From NCBI GenBank assembly GCA_013314815.1, contig JABUEY010000005.1, positions 1 through 62,509 of the forward strand: a stretch of DNA of 62,509 bases. Reading direction: 5' to 3'. This DNA is from Syntrophobacteraceae bacterium. GTDB lineage: Bacteria > Desulfobacterota > Syntrophobacteria > Syntrophobacterales > Syntrophobacteraceae. Below are positions 8,934 to 17,924 of this stretch, one piece after another (position 1 is the stretch's first letter; every line of letters starts with the position of its first letter). The translations under genes were made by a program, and so were the position numbers. The notes beneath the pieces are model-generated. The model saw only the letters and a list, made by a program, of their open reading frames with translations. It was not told the DNA's origin and did not search any database.

Positions 8934-10118
8934 ATGGATTTTCAACTGACCGATGAACAACGCATGATCAAGGAAACCGTTTACAAGTGGGCCGTGAACG
9001 AACTCGGCCCGATCCAGGAAAAGATAGACGACGAAGACTGGTTTCCTCCCGATTTTTTCAAGAAATGTGCGGAACTGGGAATTTTGGGTATCACTATCGA
9101 CGAGGAATACGGCGGCTTGGGGGGCGACGTGCTCATGCAAACCCTGGCGGTCGAGGAAATGAGCCGCATTTGTCCCGCGCTGGCCATGTCCTACGGGGCG
9201 CATTCCAACCTTTGTGCCAACAATATTCATAAGAATGCGGGCTCTGAACTGAAGCGGAAGTACCTGCCTCCCCTGGTGGCCGGGGAGAAGGTGGGGGCCC
9301 TGGCGCTCACGGAACCCAACGCCGGATCGGACGCTATGAGTTTGCGGACTCGTGCGGTCAGGAAGGGCGACAGGTATATTCTGAACGGCACGAAGATGTT
9401 CATCACGAACGGTCCCATTGCGGACGTGCTGCTGGTATATGCCAAGACCAGCCCTGACATGGGGGCCAAGGGGATCAGTGCCTTTATCGTGGAGAAGGAT
9501 TTCCCGGGGTTTTCCGTTTCGAGGAAGCTCAAGAAGTGCGGTATGCGTGGATCGCCGACGGGGGAGCTTGTGTTTGAAGACTGCGAGGTTCCGGCTGAGA
9601 ACCTGGTGGGCGGGGAGAACATGGGGGTGAACGTGGTGACGAGCGGACTCGACATCGAACGCATCGTTCTTGCCGGCGGTTCACTCGGGATGGCTCAACA
9701 GGCCCTCGACTACTCGATCCGGTACGCCGTGGAAAGAGAGCAGTTCGGACGGCCCATTGCCGGTTTCCAGATGGTGCAGCAGAAGCTTGCGGACATGTAT
9801 TCGCGCACGCAGGCTGCCAGGCTGCTGGTTTACAGAGCGGCCGTTGCCGCTCAGAACGCCCGGCGGGGAGGCAAGGGTACGGAGCTGACCCTTTTGGCTG
9901 CGTCTGCGATCCTGTTCGCCGCTGAAACGGCGACCTGGGTATGCGACCAGGGTGTGCAGATCCACGGCGGGTATGGGTATTGCCTGGAATTCCCCGTCCA
10001 GAAGCTCTGGCGGGATGCGAAGCTTTATGAGATCGGGGCGGGGACGAGCGAGATCCGGCGGATGATCATCGCAAGGGAACTCACCCGCGAGGAATTTGCC
10101 AGGAAGGCCTTGAGATAG
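8934..10118 (+). CDS. Isovaleryl-CoA dehydrogenase-like acyl-CoA dehydrogenase
   Basis: FAD flavoprotein that oxidises isovaleryl-CoA to 3-methylcrotonyl-CoA, passing electrons to electron-transfer flavoprotein. Substrate assignment rests on two points. The catalytic base sits in helix G as in isovaleryl-CoA dehydrogenase (LDIERIVLAGG, E242). The site used by other acyl-CoA dehydrogenases near the C-terminus reads YEIGAGTSEIRR, with alanine instead of glutamate, as is characteristic of isovaleryl-CoA dehydrogenase. Flavin-binding segments LTEPNAGSD and MFITNG are present, and the length of 394 is normal. AGGGAGG precedes the ATG. Three leucine-degradation genes follow on the same strand. Confidence 0.9.
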   Translation: MDFQLTDEQRMIKETVYKWAVNELGPIQEKIDDEDWFPPDFFKKCAELGILGITIDEEYGGLGGDVLMQTLAVEEMSRICPALAMSYGAHSNLCANNIHKNAGSELKRKYLPPLVAGEKVGALALTEPNAGSDAMSLRTRAVRKGDRYILNGTKMFITNGPIADVLLVYAKTSPDMGAKGISAFIVEKDFPGFSVSRKLKKCGMRGSPTGELVFEDCEVPAENLVGGENMGVNVVTSGLDIERIVLAGGSLGMAQQALDYSIRYAVEREQFGRPIAGFQMVQQKLADMYSRTQAARLLVYRAAVAAQNARRGGKGTELTLLAASAILFAAETATWVCDQGVQIHGGYGYCLEFPVQKLWRDAKLYEIGAGTSEIRRMIIARELTREEFARKALR

Positions 10119-10199
10119 AACCTCAGGGGCAGGAAATACCTCCCCCGGGGATTGCCACTGCCGCTGGACGCGGGGGGATGTCCCCGGGGAAGGATCGTG

Positions 10200-11012
10200 A
10201 TGGAACTTAAAGACGCACAAGGAGGGGGAATGGAAGCTGAGCTGGTTCTGGAAGAACGGTCGGACCGGATGGTCCTTCTTACGCTCAACCGCCCCCAGGT
10301 GATGAACTCCTTCAACTTCGCCATGCTCCGTGCTCTCGAAGCCCGTCTCGATGCAGTGCGTTTCGACCCGGAAGTGCGCGTGGTGATCATCACAGGAGCG
10401 GGAGACCGGGCTTTCTGTGCGGGAGCCGACCTTAAGGAGCGGGCTTCCTACAGCGAACGCATGGTGAAGGAATTCATCCACACCATACGCAACCTGTTTA
10501 CATCCATCGAGTTCATGGAAAAACCCGTTATTGCAGCTGTAAATGGAACCGCTCTCGGTGGCGGCACGGAACTGGCCCTGGCCTGTGACCTGCGCCTGGC
10601 TTCGAACACCGCATCCATGGGGCTTACGGAAACACGCCTGGCCATCATTCCGGGGGCGGGAGGCACCCAGAGGCTGCCGCGGCTTATCGGCCGGGGCAAA
10701 GCGAAGGAACTCATCTTTACGGGCCGCAGGGTTGGAGCCGATGAAGCCCTGGAGATCGGCCTGGTCAACAAGGTGTGTGCACCTGGAGACCTGATCGGGG
10801 AGTGCCGGGCCATGGCGGCCATGATCTGCGAAGCCGGGCCCATCGCCGTTCAGCAGGCGAAGTATGCCATCAACCATGGCATGGAAACGGACCTGCACAC
10901 GGGCTTGGCAATCGAATCCAACGCCTACCGGGTCGTGATTCCGACAGAAGACCGTCTCGAAGGCCTCGCCGCCTTCAGGGAAAAGAGGAAACCCGTGTAC
11001 AAAGGCAGATAA
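10200..11012 (+). CDS. Enoyl-CoA hydratase, methylglutaconyl-CoA hydratase-like
   Basis: Crotonase-fold hydratase, probably converting 3-methylglutaconyl-CoA to 3-hydroxy-3-methylglutaryl-CoA. The oxyanion-hole segment FCAGADLKE and both catalytic glutamates (in GGGTELALACDLR and in TETRLAIIPGAGGTQ) are present. The C-terminal IPTEDRLEGLAAFREKR closely recalls the human AUH methylglutaconyl-CoA hydratase. Context agrees: it lies between an isovaleryl-CoA dehydrogenase and a carboxyltransferase gene. The start is uncertain: ATG 10200 has AAGGA five bases upstream, whereas ATG 10230 has a stronger AAGGAGG with tight four-base spacing. Confidence 0.88.
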   Translation: MELKDAQGGGMEAELVLEERSDRMVLLTLNRPQVMNSFNFAMLRALEARLDAVRFDPEVRVVIITGAGDRAFCAGADLKERASYSERMVKEFIHTIRNLFTSIEFMEKPVIAAVNGTALGGGTELALACDLRLASNTASMGLTETRLAIIPGAGGTQRLPRLIGRGKAKELIFTGRRVGADEALEIGLVNKVCAPGDLIGECRAMAAMICEAGPIAVQQAKYAINHGMETDLHTGLAIESNAYRVVIPTEDRLEGLAAFREKRKPVYKGR

Positions 11013-11057
11013 ATCGGCGCTGCCCTGCAGTCGCGTCGACAGGAACGAGGGCCTCAT

Positions 11058-12659
11058 ATGGCGGACACGAAAGCGGAAAACCGGATTTTCTGGGAGAACG
11101 AGGAAAAGAAGCTGGATGAGCGCGTCTTCCACGCGGTGTGGCCCGGAGGAGGGGATGCCCTCGAACGGTTGGGAAGGCAGGGGAAGAGGTGTGTTCGGGA
11201 CCTCATCGAGCGGCTTGTGGATGCCGGCACGGAATTCTATGAATTGAGCCGCCTTGCGGGGTTCGGGATGAATTATCCCGAGGTCGAGGACGTGCCCTGC
11301 GCGGGGCTGGTGACAGGTCTGGGAAAGATCCACGGCAACTGGACGATGGTCATTGCCAACGACAGTCGAGTGAAGGCGGGCACCTATTTTCCCATTACCT
11401 TGAAAAAGCACATGAGGGCGCAGGCGATCGCGGAACAGTGCGGATTGAACTGTGTCTATATCGCCGATTCGGGAGGAGCCTACCTTCCCATGCAGGCGGA
11501 TGTTTTTCCGGACGATCAGCATTTCGGGTCCATGTTCTACAACATGGCGCGCATGTCCGCCAGGGGGCTGAAGCAGATCACCCTCAGCACGGGTGGAAAC
11601 ACGGCGGGGGGAGCCTACATCGTGTTCATGGCCTGCCAGTCGGTCATGATCGACAGGATGTCCTATTCCTTCCTGGGAGGCCCTCCGCTGGTGAAGGCGG
11701 CTACGGGAGAGGTCATCTCCGCCGAGGACCTGGGGGGGGCTCGAGTGCACACGCAGATTTCCGGGGGTGCAGACCATTTCTGCAAGACCCAGGACGAAGC
11801 CGTCGAGAGGGTGAGGGAGATTCTGTCCATGGAACAGCCCCAGCAGCTCTGCCTGAATCGAGGCCCGGACATGCCGCCCCGCCTTTCTCCCGTTTCCCTC
11901 TACGAGAATCTGCCCGCCAGGATTCACCAGGGAATCAACGTGCGGGTGATCCTCGAGGCCATCGCCGACAACAGCCACTTCAGCGAATACAAGAAGCTCT
12001 ATGCCATGGGGCGGGGCGACAACATCGTCACGGGAAAGATGCGCATCAAAGGGATCCCCGTGGGAGTGATCGCTGCGCACGGGCTGGGGATTATCTTTGC
12101 CGAAGCGGCTCGAAAAGCCACGGAATGGATCATCCGCTGTTCGCAGGAGAAGATCCCGCTCCTTTTCGTGCAGAGCTCCCCCGGATACATGGTTGGGTCG
12201 GAATCGGAGCACATGGGTATCGGAAAGTACGGGGCGGACATGGTGAGAGCCGTGTCGTGCGCGCAGGTGCCCAAGGTGCAGCTCGTCATCGGTCCGGATA
12301 ACGGGGCGGCCAATTACGGAATGTGCGGGCGAGCCTACCGGCCTCATTTCCTTTTCTCCGTAATGCGTGCCCGCACTTCTGTGATGAGCGGCCGGTCCGC
12401 CGCCGAGGTGCTGCTTTCCATCGAGGAGCGCAAGCGGGTATCCGCCGGGCGGCCCATGAACACCGAGGAAAAGGACGCCTTTCGCAGGCAGATGGTGGAG
12501 AAATACGACGGAGAAGCTCATCCCTTCTACTGTGCAGCCAGGCTGCTCAACGACCGAGTGCTCAAGCTGTACGAGATTCGAGACTGGCTGGGCATGGCCT
12601 TCGAGGTCAGCCTGCTGAAACCCATCGGAGACCCGTCGTTCGGGAACCTGCGGTTCTAG
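11058..12659 (+). CDS. Acyl-CoA carboxyltransferase, methylcrotonyl-CoA carboxylase beta-type
   Basis: Biotin-dependent carboxyltransferase subunit of 533 residues with both crotonase-like halves. The N-terminal half shows YIADSGGAYLPMQ, TGGNTAGGAYIVFMA, and the acyl-CoA-site stretch GGARVHTQISGGADH. The C-terminal half shows VGVIAAHG, YMVGSESEHMGIGKYGADMV and GAANYGMCGRAY. The ending DPSFGNLRF resembles methylcrotonyl-CoA carboxylase beta chains, and the neighbours fit leucine degradation. No biotin carboxylase or biotin-carrier gene lies beside it. The alternative is the carboxyltransferase of a Na+-pumping decarboxylase (glutaconyl-CoA decarboxylase alpha type). The start at 11058 is the first ATG of a well-conserved N-terminus. 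Confidence 0.88.
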   Translation: MADTKAENRIFWENEEKKLDERVFHAVWPGGGDALERLGRQGKRCVRDLIERLVDAGTEFYELSRLAGFGMNYPEVEDVPCAGLVTGLGKIHGNWTMVIANDSRVKAGTYFPITLKKHMRAQAIAEQCGLNCVYIADSGGAYLPMQADVFPDDQHFGSMFYNMARMSARGLKQITLSTGGNTAGGAYIVFMACQSVMIDRMSYSFLGGPPLVKAATGEVISAEDLGGARVHTQISGGADHFCKTQDEAVERVREILSMEQPQQLCLNRGPDMPPRLSPVSLYENLPARIHQGINVRVILEAIADNSHFSEYKKLYAMGRGDNIVTGKMRIKGIPVGVIAAHGLGIIFAEAARKATEWIIRCSQEKIPLLFVQSSPGYMVGSESEHMGIGKYGADMVRAVSCAQVPKVQLVIGPDNGAANYGMCGRAYRPHFLFSVMRARTSVMSGRSAAEVLLSIEERKRVSAGRPMNTEEKDAFRRQMVEKYDGEAHPFYCAARLLNDRVLKLYEIRDWLGMAFEVSLLKPIGDPSFGNLRF

Positions 12660-12982
12660 AAAGTGTGCAGTGGAACGTTTTCTTTCCGAACCGCGTGTAG
12701 CGGAATCCCGGAATGTCCGTGGTGTCCCGCAACTGTTGGATGGGTTGCGTAGCCTCCCTGAGGTGCCGGAGGAGGGATTCAACCCTGCAGGAACCGGAAA
12801 CGTGCAGGATGTGACGCCCGGTGAGCGAGAGTCTGCGGGGGACTTTGACCCGGTTTGGCGTTCGGGGAGCCCCGAACCCCGGCCGGAAAACCGACAGGCA
12901 GTGAATGCATTTCCGCGAGGGTGCCAGACCCTCACCCCCCGGCATTTTGCCGTTGTGGCGACGACAGAAACGGAGGATTCCC
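12660..12982. other. Intergenic gap without recognised gene
   Basis: These 323 bases separate the carboxyltransferase and lyase genes of the leucine cluster. A GTG-initiated open frame crosses it on the plus strand but has no Shine-Dalgarno sequence, no recognisable domain and proline/glycine-rich shadow-like composition. The only functional site seen is the GGAGG just before 12983. The length suggests the lyase may have its own promoter, although none stands out. Confidence 0.4.
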
Positions 12983-14002
12983 ATGGCGGTTCTTGAATAT
13001 CCCAGGAAGGTTGTTCTCGGTGATATCACGGTAAGAGACGGATTTCAGCACGAAGAAAAGTTCATCCCCACCGAAGCCAAGCTGTGGGTGGCCGAACAGT
13101 TGATCCTTGCCGGGTTCAGGCGGATCGAGGTGACCAATTTCGGCAACCCGTCGGGTATGCCTCAGTTCAAAGACGCAGATGCATTGATGAGGAGTCTCAG
13201 GGGCAGCAGGAAGGTTGCCGAGTTGATCGACGACGTGGAAATCACGGCCATCACCATTCGGGAGAAGGCGGTGGAGCGTGCCATCCAGGCGCGGCATGAA
13301 GGCTACGGGCCCGATCGTGTCCTTTTCATGGTGTCCACCAGCGAGTCGCATCACAAGGTGAATTCAGGCCTGTCCCTCGATGACTACTGGAAGATGTGCG
13401 AACACTGGATACCACGGATTCACGATGCGGGGATGAAGGTGTGCGGGACGGTGAGCACCATCTGGGGGTGCCCTATCGAAGGGCCCACGGAACTGAAGAA
13501 GGCCGTCGAGTTCAGCAGGCGTTGGCTGGACATCGGGGCCGACGACATCGAACATGCCGACCACGACGGCTCGGCTCCCCCCAACCGTGTCTTTGAATAC
13601 TACTCCATGATCATGGACGCCATGCCGGATCCATCCAGGCACGTGGCCCATTTTCATGTCACTCGTGGATGGGGGCTTGCCAATGTCCTGGCCGCGCTCC
13701 AGGCGGGAATCACCCATTTCGAATCCACCCTGGGAGGCATAGGAGGCCAGCCTGCCAATTTCGTCGATGGCGTCCCCGTTGCCGGAACGGGCAAGTATTA
13801 TTACGAGGATCCCACCATCACCGGGCTCGTCTGCACTGAAGACATGGTGGTCATGATGGACGAGATGGGCATCGATACGGGACTCGATGTGGACAGGGTA
13901 CTCGAAACCGGACGCATGGTGGAACGCATCGTGGGCAGGAGACTCCGCTCCGAATGCGCGCACAGCGGGAGGATACCTAAGTCTTTGACCGGGCGGAGAT
14001 AA
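12983..14002 (+). CDS. HMG-CoA lyase-like DRE-TIM metallolyase
   Basis: 339-residue TIM-barrel aldolase of the HMGL/DRE-TIM family, expected by position to cleave 3-hydroxy-3-methylglutaryl-CoA to acetyl-CoA and acetoacetate. Seen: R18-D19 in ITVRDGFQHEE, metal-binding HxH at H223/H225 (VAHFHVTRGWGLAN), and TVSTIWGCPIEG. Odd: the signature loop GGLGGCPYA of true HMG-CoA lyases reads GGIGGQPAN (Q256 replaces the active-site cysteine), followed by an insertion of roughly a dozen residues before the C-T-E-D element. It may be a divergent HMG-CoA lyase or a related acyl-CoA lyase. GGAGG seven bases before the ATG at 12983 sets the start. Confidence 0.8.
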   Translation: MAVLEYPRKVVLGDITVRDGFQHEEKFIPTEAKLWVAEQLILAGFRRIEVTNFGNPSGMPQFKDADALMRSLRGSRKVAELIDDVEITAITIREKAVERAIQARHEGYGPDRVLFMVSTSESHHKVNSGLSLDDYWKMCEHWIPRIHDAGMKVCGTVSTIWGCPIEGPTELKKAVEFSRRWLDIGADDIEHADHDGSAPPNRVFEYYSMIMDAMPDPSRHVAHFHVTRGWGLANVLAALQAGITHFESTLGGIGGQPANFVDGVPVAGTGKYYYEDPTITGLVCTEDMVVMMDEMGIDTGLDVDRVLETGRMVERIVGRRLRSECAHSGRIPKSLTGRR

Positions 14003-14110
14003 TGGTGTACATATAAGCTTTCCGGCCTGCGGGCGCCCGAGGTCAGGCGGCTGATCCGGACCGGCGGAAGGTGGCACCTAACCCGGGCATCAGGAGTTGG
14101 AACTCGGCAT

Positions 14111-15091
14111 ATGGAATACGGCTTGAGGAGTTACGAAGCGCTTCAACGGCTTATGTGGTTCCTGTTCTTCCTGGTCTGCCTGGTTGTGGCCTACCCACTC
14201 TCCAGCCCATATCCAACCGGTGCTTCGGATCTCTCGAATTCCGCCCGGCCTCTCACACCCGAAGCGCTCAAATCGGCGGGACTCTGGATCGACTTCCAGT
14301 GGTTCCACCTTCAGCCCTTCGGGAAATTCATGACCTACCTCGTGTGGGTGGCCCTCGTTTTTCTTGCGGGAAAGCTTCTGTGGCTGGGGATCCAGTTCAC
14401 CGGCAAGATGCTCGTTCGCAATCTGCTGGCCAGGCATGTCGTCCAACCTGCTCGGCACCCGGCTCACGTGCACGGCAGTGTACAAGCCGGGCCGGGCGAA
14501 TCCTTCCCGGTCGCGGCTCTGCTCGCCGGCGTCGATTCGCTTCCCCTCCAGATCCTCTTTCACCCGTTCCAGCGGCTGCGCCTGATGCTGTCCAAGAGGT
14601 CCGGCAGCACGTTTTCCGCCGAAGAACTGATCGAAAAAGAACGTCGGATCGTCGAGATGGACTGGCAGATCCTGTATGGTTCCTGGAGTCCCTACAGGTG
14701 GCTTCTGTGGCTGCTGCCGATCCTGGGGCTGATCCAGACATCATGGCTTCTCTACCAGGGTGTTCAACCGGCTCTCGCCGGCCACAAGGAAATCCAGGAC
14801 GTGTTCGGCTCCGTTCTGAGAAGCTTCATCCCCCTCGGGCAGATCATGGCCGTGACCGTCCTGCTTCGACTGGGTCTGGGCCTGCTCCGGCGCATCGAAG
14901 ACCTCTATCTCTCCCACGTGGATGCCCTCCTCTACGACAGGTTTCTTTCCCGTCTGCCCTTCCACAGCAGCGACACCCTCATCCTGCTGGAAGCCATGAA
15001 GACCCAGTTCCAGGAACTGCATTCAGCTTTGCGCAGACTGGAACGATCCATGGTCCAGGGAAAGGAAGACACCTCCAGGGAGCAAATCTGA
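14111..15091 (+). CDS. Four-helix membrane protein, distantly MotA/TolQ-like
   Basis: 326 residues with predicted transmembrane helices at about 13-30, 73-95, 196-216 and 240-258 and a long soluble region between helices 2 and 3. The third and fourth helices with LLPILGLIQTSWLLYQGV and the surrounding topology are reminiscent of MotA/TolQ/ExbB proton-channel proteins, but no diagnostic motif is present, so this is only a suggestion. The C-terminus is an amphipathic, coiled-coil-like tail (FQELHSALRRLERS). The stop is immediately followed by the ATG of dciA, indicating co-translation. The start has only a distant AGGAG 16 bases upstream. Confidence 0.65.
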   Translation: MEYGLRSYEALQRLMWFLFFLVCLVVAYPLSSPYPTGASDLSNSARPLTPEALKSAGLWIDFQWFHLQPFGKFMTYLVWVALVFLAGKLLWLGIQFTGKMLVRNLLARHVVQPARHPAHVHGSVQAGPGESFPVAALLAGVDSLPLQILFHPFQRLRLMLSKRSGSTFSAEELIEKERRIVEMDWQILYGSWSPYRWLLWLLPILGLIQTSWLLYQGVQPALAGHKEIQDVFGSVLRSFIPLGQIMAVTVLLRLGLGLLRRIEDLYLSHVDALLYDRFLSRLPFHSSDTLILLEAMKTQFQELHSALRRLERSMVQGKEDTSREQI

Positions 15092-15589
15092 ATGAAAAAG
15101 GACGGAATCCATTCCATGGTGGGAAGCGTGCTGCGCAACCTGCTCGACCGCCATCCCGCCTTTGCCGCCAATCCTTTCGGGGATTGGAACGAACTCGTGG
15201 GCGAACAACTGGCCCGCCATACCCGCCCGGTTTCCCTCAAAGGAAAAACCCTCATCATCGCGGCCTACGATTCCGTCTGGAAGCACCACCTCGAACTCAA
15301 CGCAGACGCCCTGAAAGACAAAATCAACGGCAAACGCCCCGAACACATTGTCGACAGGATCGTGATCAGGGTGGGTGAAGTACCCGAATCCTCCCCCGTG
15401 CTGAATCCCTGCCGTCGAGAACTGGAAAAGATGAAGGCCAGGGCCTTTCGCGTCGGCAAGAAGGAAAAGAAACCCGTCAGAAATCTCACCCCCGAGGAAA
15501 AAGAGCTTCTAAAATCTATCTCGGATCCGGAATTGAAAGCCGTGGGCAGACGCCTGCTCAAACGACTCCCCATCGACGAAAACGAATAA
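15092..15589 (+). CDS. dciA: DciA-type (DUF721) replicative helicase loader
   Basis: 165-residue DUF721 protein. The DUF721 core spans about residues 5-95 with the usual hydrophobic pattern and W-x-x-x-VG-x-x-x-A near the front (FGDWNELVGEQLARHTRPV), then a DSVWKHHLELNADALKDKIN element. The family (DciA) recruits DnaB helicase in bacteria that lack DnaC/DnaI. A lysine-rich linker and short helical tail follow. AGGGAG lies upstream of the ATG, which abuts the stop of the membrane-protein gene. Family assignment is fairly secure; the helicase-loading role follows from work on homologues. Confidence 0.82.
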   Translation: MKKDGIHSMVGSVLRNLLDRHPAFAANPFGDWNELVGEQLARHTRPVSLKGKTLIIAAYDSVWKHHLELNADALKDKINGKRPEHIVDRIVIRVGEVPESSPVLNPCRRELEKMKARAFRVGKKEKKPVRNLTPEEKELLKSISDPELKAVGRRLLKRLPIDENE

Positions 15590-15622
15590 TTCCGCCGCCG
15601 TTTCCATTCTTCAGCACAATTT

Positions 15623-17524
15623 TCATGCAATCTGCGCAAGAATCTTCACGATGGCTTGCGCGATTCCTTCGGAGATTCCGGGAACTTCCTTTAATTGTGT
15701 GACGTTCGCCCGCCTCAGAGCCTGAATGCTTCCGAAATGCTGGAGGAGCGCCTGGCGCCGCCGCGGGCCGACCCCCGGAATGCTGTCCAATACCGAACTG
15801 AGCAGTTCGTTTCGGTGCAGATTCTTATACATGGATACGGCGAATCGGTGAGCTTCGTCGCGGAGCCTTTGCAGCAGGTGCAGCAGATCGGGCCGGCTGT
15901 GGAGGAACACGGGATTTTTTCGGCCGGGAAGGTAGATCTTTTCGTACATTCCGCGTCCCTTGTCTCCCCGGTCCCCTTCCCGTTCCTTGGCAATGGAGAT
16001 CACAGGCAGGAACTCCGCCACGCCGGATTCGCTCACAACTCGCAGAATCCGGTTGAGCTGACCTTTGCCTCCGTCGAGCACAAGCAGGTCCAGCCCTGCA
16101 GCGAGGCCGGCGTCGCCCTCGAGCATTCGCCGCACCACCTCGGCCATCATGGCGGGGTCGTCGGGCTCGTTTCCTGATTCGATGCGGTAGTGCCGATAGG
16201 CATTCTTGTCGGGACGGCCGTCCTCGAAAACCACCAGGGATCCGACGGCATGTTTTCCCTGGATATTGGAGATATCGACACAGGCCATGCGCACTGGAAG
16301 CTTGGGCAGTTTGAGTGCCCGCTGGAGCCCTTCGATGATGCTCGTGTCCCGCTGCTTCCACTTCCTTCGGCTGACGTACCTTTCGCGTGCGTTGTTCCGT
16401 GCGATATCGAGCAGGTGCCTGCGGTCTCCACGCTTGACAGGCCAGATACGAACCCGCTTTCCGCGGAGTTCTGTCAGCCATTCTTCGAGGACTTTTTCGT
16501 TTTCGAGGGGCATGGGCACCAGGATTTCGTCGGGGATATACCGGCCTTCGCCGTAGTACTGCTGAATGAACGCGGTCAGGAGTTCGTCCTGTTCCCCCTG
16601 GGCTTCCTTGAGGTCGAAATCTCTCTGCCCGGTAATAGCCCCCTGGCGCACGAAGAGGACAACGATTTCAGAGCCTTCAGGTTCCTGGTGAATGCCCAGA
16701 ACGTCCTGATCGAGGAACCGGTCGGACACGATATGTTGCTTTTCAAGTGTTTCCGCCACGTTGAGCAGTCGGTCGCGGTAGAAGGCCGCGCGCTCGAACT
16801 CCAAGTCTGCTGCCGCCTCTTCCATCTGGCGCCGCAGTTCGCGCTGCAGGATGTCCGTCTTGCCCTGGAGAAAAAGGATCACCTGGTCGACTATCCTTCT
16901 GTATTCTTCCCTGGATATCCTGCCTGCGCATGCCCCGGTACAGAGGCCGAGCGAATGGTTGAGGCAAGGGCGCTCGCGCGGGATCAGTTTCTTCCCCTTA
17001 CACTGGCGAAGCGGGAACAGCTGGTTCAATAGCTTCAGGGTTTCACGGACGGCGTGGGCGGAAGGATAGGGGCCGAAATAGAGGGCTCCGTCCTTGGAAA
17101 AACGCCGCACCACGTCGAGTCTCGGAAACGGCTCCCGGGGATCGATGCGAAGGGCCGGGTAGTTCTTGTCGTCCCGAAGCACCACGTTGTAGCGGGGGCG
17201 ATGCTTCTTGATGAGGCTCGCCTCCAGCAGCAGCGCCTCCTTCTCGGTGGGGGTGACCACGAAGTCGAGTTTCGAGGCTCTTTCGACCATCACCCGGACC
17301 TTGACGCTCGCCTGGCCGGCGCTTCGAAAATAGCTGCTGATGCGTTTCCTCAAGTCCCTAGCCTTGCCGACATAAAGCACGCTGCCGTCGCCGGCCTTGA
17401 ATAGATAGACTCCCGGAAGATGAGGGAACACCGCCGTTTCGGAGAGGAGCGAAGACTCGCCGGAACCCCCCGGTTCGGCGGTCGAGTGACCCTCGCACTG
17501 GCGGGAAGATTCGTCCTTGTCCAT
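15623..17524 (-). CDS. uvrC: UvrABC excinuclease subunit C
   Basis: Makes both incisions in nucleotide excision repair with UvrA and UvrB. The 633-residue product begins its GIY-YIG nuclease domain at FPHLPGVYLFK and continues with VLYVGKARDLRKRI. The UVR domain (RELRRQMEEAAADLEFERAAFYRDRL), the RNase H-like second nuclease domain (CVDISNIQGKHAVGSLVVFEDG, LVLDGGKGQL) and C-terminal helix-hairpin-helix repeats (DSIPGVGPRRRQALLQHFGS) follow in normal order. ATG 17524 has AGGAC six bases upstream; in-frame codons further upstream lack a Shine-Dalgarno sequence. Confidence 0.95.
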   Translation of the reverse strand: MDKDESSRQCEGHSTAEPGGSGESSLLSETAVFPHLPGVYLFKAGDGSVLYVGKARDLRKRISSYFRSAGQASVKVRVMVERASKLDFVVTPTEKEALLLEASLIKKHRPRYNVVLRDDKNYPALRIDPREPFPRLDVVRRFSKDGALYFGPYPSAHAVRETLKLLNQLFPLRQCKGKKLIPRERPCLNHSLGLCTGACAGRISREEYRRIVDQVILFLQGKTDILQRELRRQMEEAAADLEFERAAFYRDRLLNVAETLEKQHIVSDRFLDQDVLGIHQEPEGSEIVVLFVRQGAITGQRDFDLKEAQGEQDELLTAFIQQYYGEGRYIPDEILVPMPLENEKVLEEWLTELRGKRVRIWPVKRGDRRHLLDIARNNARERYVSRRKWKQRDTSIIEGLQRALKLPKLPVRMACVDISNIQGKHAVGSLVVFEDGRPDKNAYRHYRIESGNEPDDPAMMAEVVRRMLEGDAGLAAGLDLLVLDGGKGQLNRILRVVSESGVAEFLPVISIAKEREGDRGDKGRGMYEKIYLPGRKNPVFLHSRPDLLHLLQRLRDEAHRFAVSMYKNLHRNELLSSVLDSIPGVGPRRRQALLQHFGSIQALRRANVTQLKEVPGISEGIAQAIVKILAQIA

Positions 17525-17924
17525 GAACAGGTCCTGGTCCGCGAAGAAGGGAACGAAAAAATGCCGCATACCCGGTGCCATTCAGCCAAAGCACGGCCAA
17601 GAGCGCCATCCGGTTAAATTTGTTCGAGATCCAGACAGCCTGTGAAGGAACTGCCGGTCCGCGGTACATCCGCTGAAGCACTTTTTCTTCATATCCCATT
17701 TCATGATCATTTTCCAATGCGGCCCGGGGCCAAGGTGTGAGGAAGCCCACGAGGTGCTGGAATCAGGCGCCGGGAACTCGAAAACGGATAAACCCGGAAC
17801 GAAACGAACCGGTCAGCACGTTCCCAGCGGCGCAATGAACGGAAGCAATGCGGTCTTAAAGTGCATTCAAAAGTCTGGACATATCTGCGGTTTTTTGATA
17901 CACAACCCAAGCTGCATTCGGGGT
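17525..17924. other. Gap between uvrC and tRNA-Pro
   Basis: About 400 bases with no recognisable gene. It holds the uvrC 5' region on the reverse strand and the upstream region of tRNA-Pro on the forward strand. Open frames present have no ribosome binding site or domain. A TGGACA hexamer at 17876 and a GATACA hexamer at 17897 could drive the tRNA, but the 15-base spacing is poor. Confidence 0.35.

Noticed and set aside
9681-12935. Very long open frame (over 1000 codons) on the reverse strand
   Set aside because: It is fully antisense to the isovaleryl-CoA dehydrogenase, hydratase and carboxyltransferase genes, has no recognisable domain, and reflects codon bias in GC-rich coding DNA.
12670-12996. 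Possible small gene in the leucine-cluster gap
   Set aside because: GTG start without Shine-Dalgarno, low-information composition, and it runs into the lyase start.
14071-15378. Forward open frame of about 435 codons overlapping the membrane protein and dciA
   Set aside because: Another frame over two better-supported genes; proline/arginine-rich shadow composition.
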